A stretch of DNA of 64,000 bases from positions 248,001 to 312,000 of the forward strand of contig BAAHQB010000129.1 of NCBI GenBank assembly GCA_054601695.1, given 5' to 3'. This DNA comes from Amorphochlora amoebiformis. Lineage: Eukaryota > Cercozoa > Chlorarachniophyceae. Shown here piece after piece: positions 1 through 64,000 of this stretch; the stretch's first letter is position 1; each line of letters opens with the position of its first letter. The translations under genes and the position numbers were made by a program. Under the pieces are notes generated by a model. That model was not told the DNA's origin and made no database searches. It worked only from the letters and a program-made list of their open reading frames with translations.

Positions 1-60
<60 letters not shown>

Positions 61-76
61 ATGTATGTACATATGT

Positions 77-109
<33 letters not shown>

Positions 110-133
110 GTGTGTGTGTCCATGTGTGTACAT

Positions 134-183
<50 letters not shown>

Positions 184-212
184 GTATGCATATATATGTG
201 TGTATATTTCAG
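1..212. repeat. (TA)n intron sequence upstream of first visible ankyrin exon
   Basis: Almost pure TA with short TG/CA interruptions, ending in TTTCAG directly before the exon at 213. It is the 3' part of an intron whose upstream exon is outside the window. Confidence 0.85.
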
Positions 213-8789
<8,577 letters not shown>

Positions 8790-10098
8790 GAAACTCCAAA
8801 AAGTATATATTTAGACATATGAATAAATATATATATATATTATATATATATATATAAACCAAATTTTCAACAAAAGAAGGTAAAAATTCCTCTAAATCTA
8901 AAACAAGAAATATCTTATGGGTTACTCGGAAGAGAAGGGATGGGGGGGGGGGGGAGGGGGGCTGGAGAAGATGCACGTGCTCAAGCAGGCACGTGAGTCC
9001 ACTCGCTATCTTTTCCTTCAACTAGCTGAATACTAGAATACCAACCGATCAGTACATCATATGTCTTCCTTCGAGACGTCTCGGTGTATTTTTCTGTTCC
9101 TTTTTTTTTTCCCCCGAAAAACTAGTTTGTTGACTGGATGGTCTAGTGGTGTGGATGAGCAAGGATGAGGCAAGGGCGGGACACTGGCCGTGACAACCAC
9201 AACCGCGCCGTCTCGTGGCTATCAGCTGGCGATTTCTATTGTAGTTTGCACGGATACCTAGATACCTCTGTCGCCGCATTGAAATTCTGGAACTTTACTG
9301 ATCTAGCTAGTCTCTGGGTCCGTGTACTACTACACTAACTAGTACTAGTAGTATGATCTGGAGTACGCGAAGCGTGTTCCTTTTCTGGTCTAGTGGTGTA
9401 TCTCTATTACCTCTAGTACCTAGGTTCTAGAGGTTATACTAGTGATGTTAATTACTAGTTCTACTACAGTAGTACGTCTTGTGTAGTATTATACTCTCTA
9501 GAACATAGACAGGATACTAAGCTCTTATAATTAATTATAACTAGTACATGCGCGCTAGACATGATTATATACAACCTAGACGACTAGTAGTACTAGAGTA
9601 GTATTGTGTGTATCATCCAGATCATACTAGTCATACCATCTACTAGATCTAGTGGTACTATCCAGACAATCTTGACTATCTCCTAGATCTCTAATGTATT
9701 ACTACTACCAACTAGACCAGTACTTATTGAATGATCGCGCGATAATCGTTAATCACAGTGATGATAATCCTGTGATGTGATACCTCATACCTCTAGTACC
9801 TATCTCTGTCTAGTCTGTATCTAGCCCCTATAGATCTCTAACTATATAGTATCTGGAAAATTAGATTTTCTAGTTTTTCTCCTTTTATTCAAAATATATA
9901 AGACCTACTCTAGTGTAATGAACTTCGTAAATTTGACAAAACGAGGACCTACACGCACGGCGGTGGTGTATATGTAAAAACTTATACATACATACATCAC
10001 GTGCAATATATGCTCTAGACTATCTAGCGGTTGGAAATTTATAATATATCGAGTCATCACTTACCTACTAGTCCACTTCGGCGGCCTCTCGAGTCTTC
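8790..10098. other. Convergent intergenic region, CTAG-rich, no gene recognised
   Basis: Apart from short TA tracts near 8826-8855, this 1.3 kb lacks the TA and CCCTAA arrays seen in introns. From about 9280 to 9850 it is dense in CTAG, ACTAGT and TCTAGA words. A G tract lies at 8942-8960. No ORF here reads like a known protein. The lower part (about 9880-10064) may hold the 3'UTR of the gene at 10099-10780. Confidence 0.6.
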
Positions 10099-10780
10099 TC
10101 AGCCTCGCAGTTCGGCAGCGTCTCGAATCTTGATGTTCTCGATCTTGTTCACCAGAACTTGCAGGGCCTCCGACTGGGGCTGATCTCGAAGGATTTTAAG
10201 GATTTGCTTGGCCTCCTGTAGTATGCTTTGTCGCTCATTGTCAGCCAGAAGACGGCTCTCGAGCAGCGATTCGAACTTGTCACTGGATACATACAGCTTG
10301 AATGAGATGACACGAAACATATGGTCGTCAGGATGGGGTACTTACAGCCTCTCAGCCTCGTCTTCCTTCTTAGTTTCGAGTGGCCAGGCCTCAAAGTTTG
10401 TCAAGGGGATTCGTTCCCCACTCGCAGTGACCTCATCCGCAGCGATTGCAATGGTCTTACCCGATACAACCACATTCATGGCGTATCTTTTCTGCGAATT
10501 ATGAGAACGTTAGAGGCCGTTTTGAGCAATATGGCAGATATACCTTGTTCACAGTGGTGGGTATGCCTCTAGGGCCCCTCAACAGGGTCCTCATAAGACT
10601 GGCAGGAGCCCTGGTTATGGCAAGATTGGGCCTCGATGATCGCGCAAACCCGAGGGTAGGGGAACTTGGCGCAAAGCTGACCGAAAGCCCGCCAAAAGAG
10701 GCGAACATTACCAAAACACAGGACCATGCTGGGACCGTAGAGGCCCTTGGGAATGGTTTCCGCAAAAGAGGTTGAAGCAT
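10099..10780 (-). CDS. Hypothetical plastid-targeted protein, 3 exons
   Basis: Exons in gene order: 10780-10544, 10491-10346, 10282-10099 (TGA); introns are 52 and 63 nt, GT-AG, without repeats. The product is 188 residues. Residues about 19-36 are hydrophobic (WSCVLVMFASFGGLSVSF) and followed by SFAPSS and an Arg/Ser/Pro-rich stretch to about residue 75, the layout of a signal peptide plus transit peptide with Phe at the cleavage point, as in algae with red secondary plastids. The mature part has a short beta-like segment (MNVVVSGKTIAIAADEVTAS) and a C-terminal charged helix (about residues 120-185) that may be a coiled coil. I do not recognise the family. A consensus donor GTAAGT lies 34 nt after the stop (10064), with a possible acceptor at 9949 and AATAAA at 9889-9884, suggesting a 3'UTR intron. 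Codon use is GC-rich and the gene is compact, unlike its neighbours. Confidence 0.75.
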
Positions 10781-11195
10781 GAGCCTGGCAATCGGCGGCG
10801 GCGAACCCGCCCCTGACAGGGGTTGCCCTACGCCACGAAAGACGGAGCTTTGTCAGTTGGAGGTGACCCCTTACAGCCGATTTAATCTGAGATTTTTCTC
10901 CTGACGAACCCTGTATATTGTCAGGTAGAACTACCGCAATTCATCCGGAAAAGGCACATCCGTCTGCCTCCGATATCTTAAGAGGGTATGCCAGATATTT
11001 CCCATCGAATATCCAATATATACCGTTTGAAACATATCTGATATCCAAAAATAATGTAAACATAAAATATCGCGCAGACCTCTAATCTTAAAAATATTAA
11101 TTTATTTTCGCGGCGGCGACTAATCGAAAATGCATCACTGAGTGGCCTGGGCGCGTTGACCCGTTCCCCTGCCCTCTCCCCCCCCCCTTCGCCGA
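10781..11195. promoter_or_regulatory. Divergent promoter region between plastid protein gene and ABC1K gene
   Basis: 415 bp between two divergent start codons, with no simple repeats except a C run just before 11196. An AT-rich centre (about 10990-11105) is flanked by GC-rich sequence. No specific factor site can be named; the call rests on position. Confidence 0.5.
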
Positions 11196-40408
<29,213 letters not shown>

Positions 40409-41303
40409 TAGCCCCTGGCTAACACCCCATACCGAAGCACCTATGTCTAGAATATTCCTATTCACAAACTAAACAAAATCTAACAACCCCACATCTTAAA
40501 GACATGTATCCAGTGTATAATCACAACATCTAGAAAATATTTTATTGTAGACATGTATTCTGTGTATAATCACACACTTTTCTGGTATAAAATTTTGTAT
40601 ATTCACTCATCTAGTCATTGACTCGAATTAGATTTAAAAAAATGCGCGAAAAAAAAAATGGATTAAAACGCGCGAAAAATTAGATTAACGCGCGCGCGAA
40701 AAAACTTGGAAGTAAATGATACATGTGTGAGCTAGCTAGTGTCTAGAATGAGTGTAGCTAGCGCTAGATATATACTTTAAAACCCTCAGAGCCCGACTGA
40801 TTACTGGATCAATCGTGATCGTAATCTGAGGCTAGACATTTACATGAATGCATTTTTCTAGTTACTGATTAATTTTCTGGAATTTTCTAGAATCTAGAGA
40901 ATCTTCTGAGAGATATCTACTTAGCAGTATCTACATATAAACCATCTGAGACTCTGGAGACTTGCTAGAAGAAGCTAGCCAAAATATCAATTCGACTGCC
41001 GCAGCTAGTCTAGTGCGTTCTGCGCATGCGCATTCGACCACGTCATAATCATTAATCTATAGTTAATCGTCATTTCAATTCATTTTTATCCAGACTCTAG
41101 TCATGTACTAAATAATTGCTTTATATATGTATATATATGTATATATATGTGTATATAAACTTGTGCGCTAGGTGCGTATTTGCATGAAGCCATTTCTATA
41201 GGTCTAGATTCATATTACAGTTCAATAGAGAAGCTAAGCCATGTGGCGATGTGTGTATGATATATATAATATTTACGTTATATATATATATATATATTTC
41301 TAT

Positions 41304-41340
<37 letters not shown>

Positions 41341-41843
41341 GTAGAAATACATATACGATACATATACAAAAACATACAAGCGCGTGTCTAATATCTGTAC
41401 AATATGTCCTATCATAAGACGACGCGTGTGTACAAACAGAGGCACAGAGGCGCACATGTACATTCACGCAGACTATCGGATGCCTGATCCGAATCAGATT
41501 CATGATGAGAAATCCTTGTATTTAATTACGCAAAACTACCAGAACTTCCTAGAATATATAACGCTAGAGCCACTGAATATCTCAAAATTGTGTCTTTTGA
41601 GACTTCGAATTCTTAAGGAGGGCTACAATCCAGACTAAAGCTACCTAGCTCGATATCATATCTTCGAATTCTTAAGGAGGGCTACAATTCGGACTAAACC
41701 TACCTAGCTAGCTAGCTCGATATCACATCTTCGAATTCTTAAGGAGGGCTACAGTTCAGACTAGCTACCTAGCTAGCTAGCTCGATATCACATCTTCGAA
41801 TTCTTAAGGAGGGCTACAATTCAGACTAAAGCTACCTAGCTAG
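40409..41843. other. Convergent intergenic region
   Basis: 1.4 kb between the stop codons of the ABC1K gene (+) and the cyclo-ligase gene (-). Mostly unique sequence with CTAG-rich stretches (40720-41010), runs of CGCG (40645-40700), short TA tracts at 41115-41155 and 41278-41340, and the tandem repeat at 41600-41860. An 84-codon ORF (41384-41638, +) ends inside that repeat; I cannot support it as a gene. Confidence 0.6.

Positions 41844-41860
<17 letters not shown>
41600..41860 (-). repeat. Four ~66-bp tandem units at the 3' end of the cyclo-ligase gene
   Basis: CTCGATATCA(C/T)AT recurs at 41649, 41716, 41781 and 41849, and CTTCGAATTCTTAAGGAGGG recurs in between. The unit at 41849 carries the last codons and stop (complement of CTAGCTCGATATCAC), so these are duplicated 3' ends of the terminal exon plus 3'UTR. 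Confidence 0.85.
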
Positions 41861-49636
<7,776 letters not shown>

Positions 49637-49801
49637 TACTGGCGCAGCGAACGATTGACACAGTCGAGGTTTTGGGCTCCGTGGATTCCGAAATAGGTTT
49701 CAAAGTGACAGATGGGTGCGTCACACATTCTCATTAACCGATTTAATAAGTACTGTGGAAAATATCAAACTTGAGATATCTAGCTATCTTCCGAAGAAAA
49801 C
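49637..49801. promoter_or_regulatory. Short divergent promoter region
   Basis: 165 bp between the upstream start codon of the cyclo-ligase gene (-) and the start of the coiled-coil gene (+); unique sequence, no TA or CCCTAA arrays. If the cyclo-ligase starts at 49513 the gap is 288 bp. No factor site is named. Confidence 0.5.

Positions 49802-64000
<14,199 letters not shown>

Noticed and set aside
9137-9210. tRNA gene suggested by TGGTCTAGTGGT
   Set aside because: The word resembles a D-arm and occurs again at 9380, but I could not fold an acceptor stem, anticodon arm or T-arm around either copy.
41384-41638. 84-codon ORF in the intergenic region as a gene
   Set aside because: It ends inside the tandem 3'UTR repeat of the cyclo-ligase gene, matches no family I know and has no neighbouring exons with matching phase.

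Overview
This is nuclear DNA of an intron-rich eukaryote. Two predicted proteins start with a hydrophobic signal-like segment followed by a basic, hydroxylated stretch headed by Phe (SFAPSS in the gene at 10099-10780; HTFPSPS in the gene at 11196-40408). That is the layout of a bipartite plastid presequence with a phenylalanine cleavage motif, which points to an alga with a secondary red plastid. The genus cannot be fixed from the sequence. The repeat hexamer CCCTAA/TTAGGG is scattered through the window, but always inside genes, so this is not a chromosome end.

By hand splicing (GT-AG introns, unbroken reading phase, family recognition) I assembled five genes. (1) 213-8789 +: ankyrin-repeat protein, 16 exons, 5' end outside the window. 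(2) 10099-10780 -: small plastid-targeted protein of unknown function, 3 exons with tiny ordinary introns. (3) 11196-40408 +: ABC1/UbiB-type atypical kinase, 32 exons, 863 residues spread over 29 kb. (4) 41844-49636 -: 5-formyltetrahydrofolate cyclo-ligase, 13 exons including a 10-nt and a 15-nt microexon. (5) 49802->64000 +: membrane-anchored coiled-coil protein of unknown function, 19 exons seen, 3' end outside the window. Coding DNA totals about 6.2 kb, just under 10 percent of the window. The genes have unrelated jobs and do not form a pathway. Genes 1/2 and 3/4 are convergent; 2/3 (415 bp) and 4/5 (165 bp) are divergent.

The remarkable part is the introns. Nearly all 78 consist of simple sequence: (TA)n, telomere-like (CCCTAA)n, or (CT)n tracts. 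The splice signals are one-base variants of the repeat itself: GTATAT...TATATAG, or GTAACCCTAA...CCCTAG. Intergenic DNA and the introns of gene 2 are largely free of these repeats. On top of this, many introns carry one to seven partial copies of the neighbouring exon. Copies upstream of an exon repeat its 5' end with the acceptor; copies downstream repeat its 3' end with the donor; complete second exons were not seen. Exon copies in all stages of decay lie between the microsatellite tracts.

All exon boundaries are inferred from sequence only. No transcript or database evidence was available. The long ORFs reading IYIY, LTLT/RVRV or SLSL/RERE are translations of repeats and are not annotated as genes.
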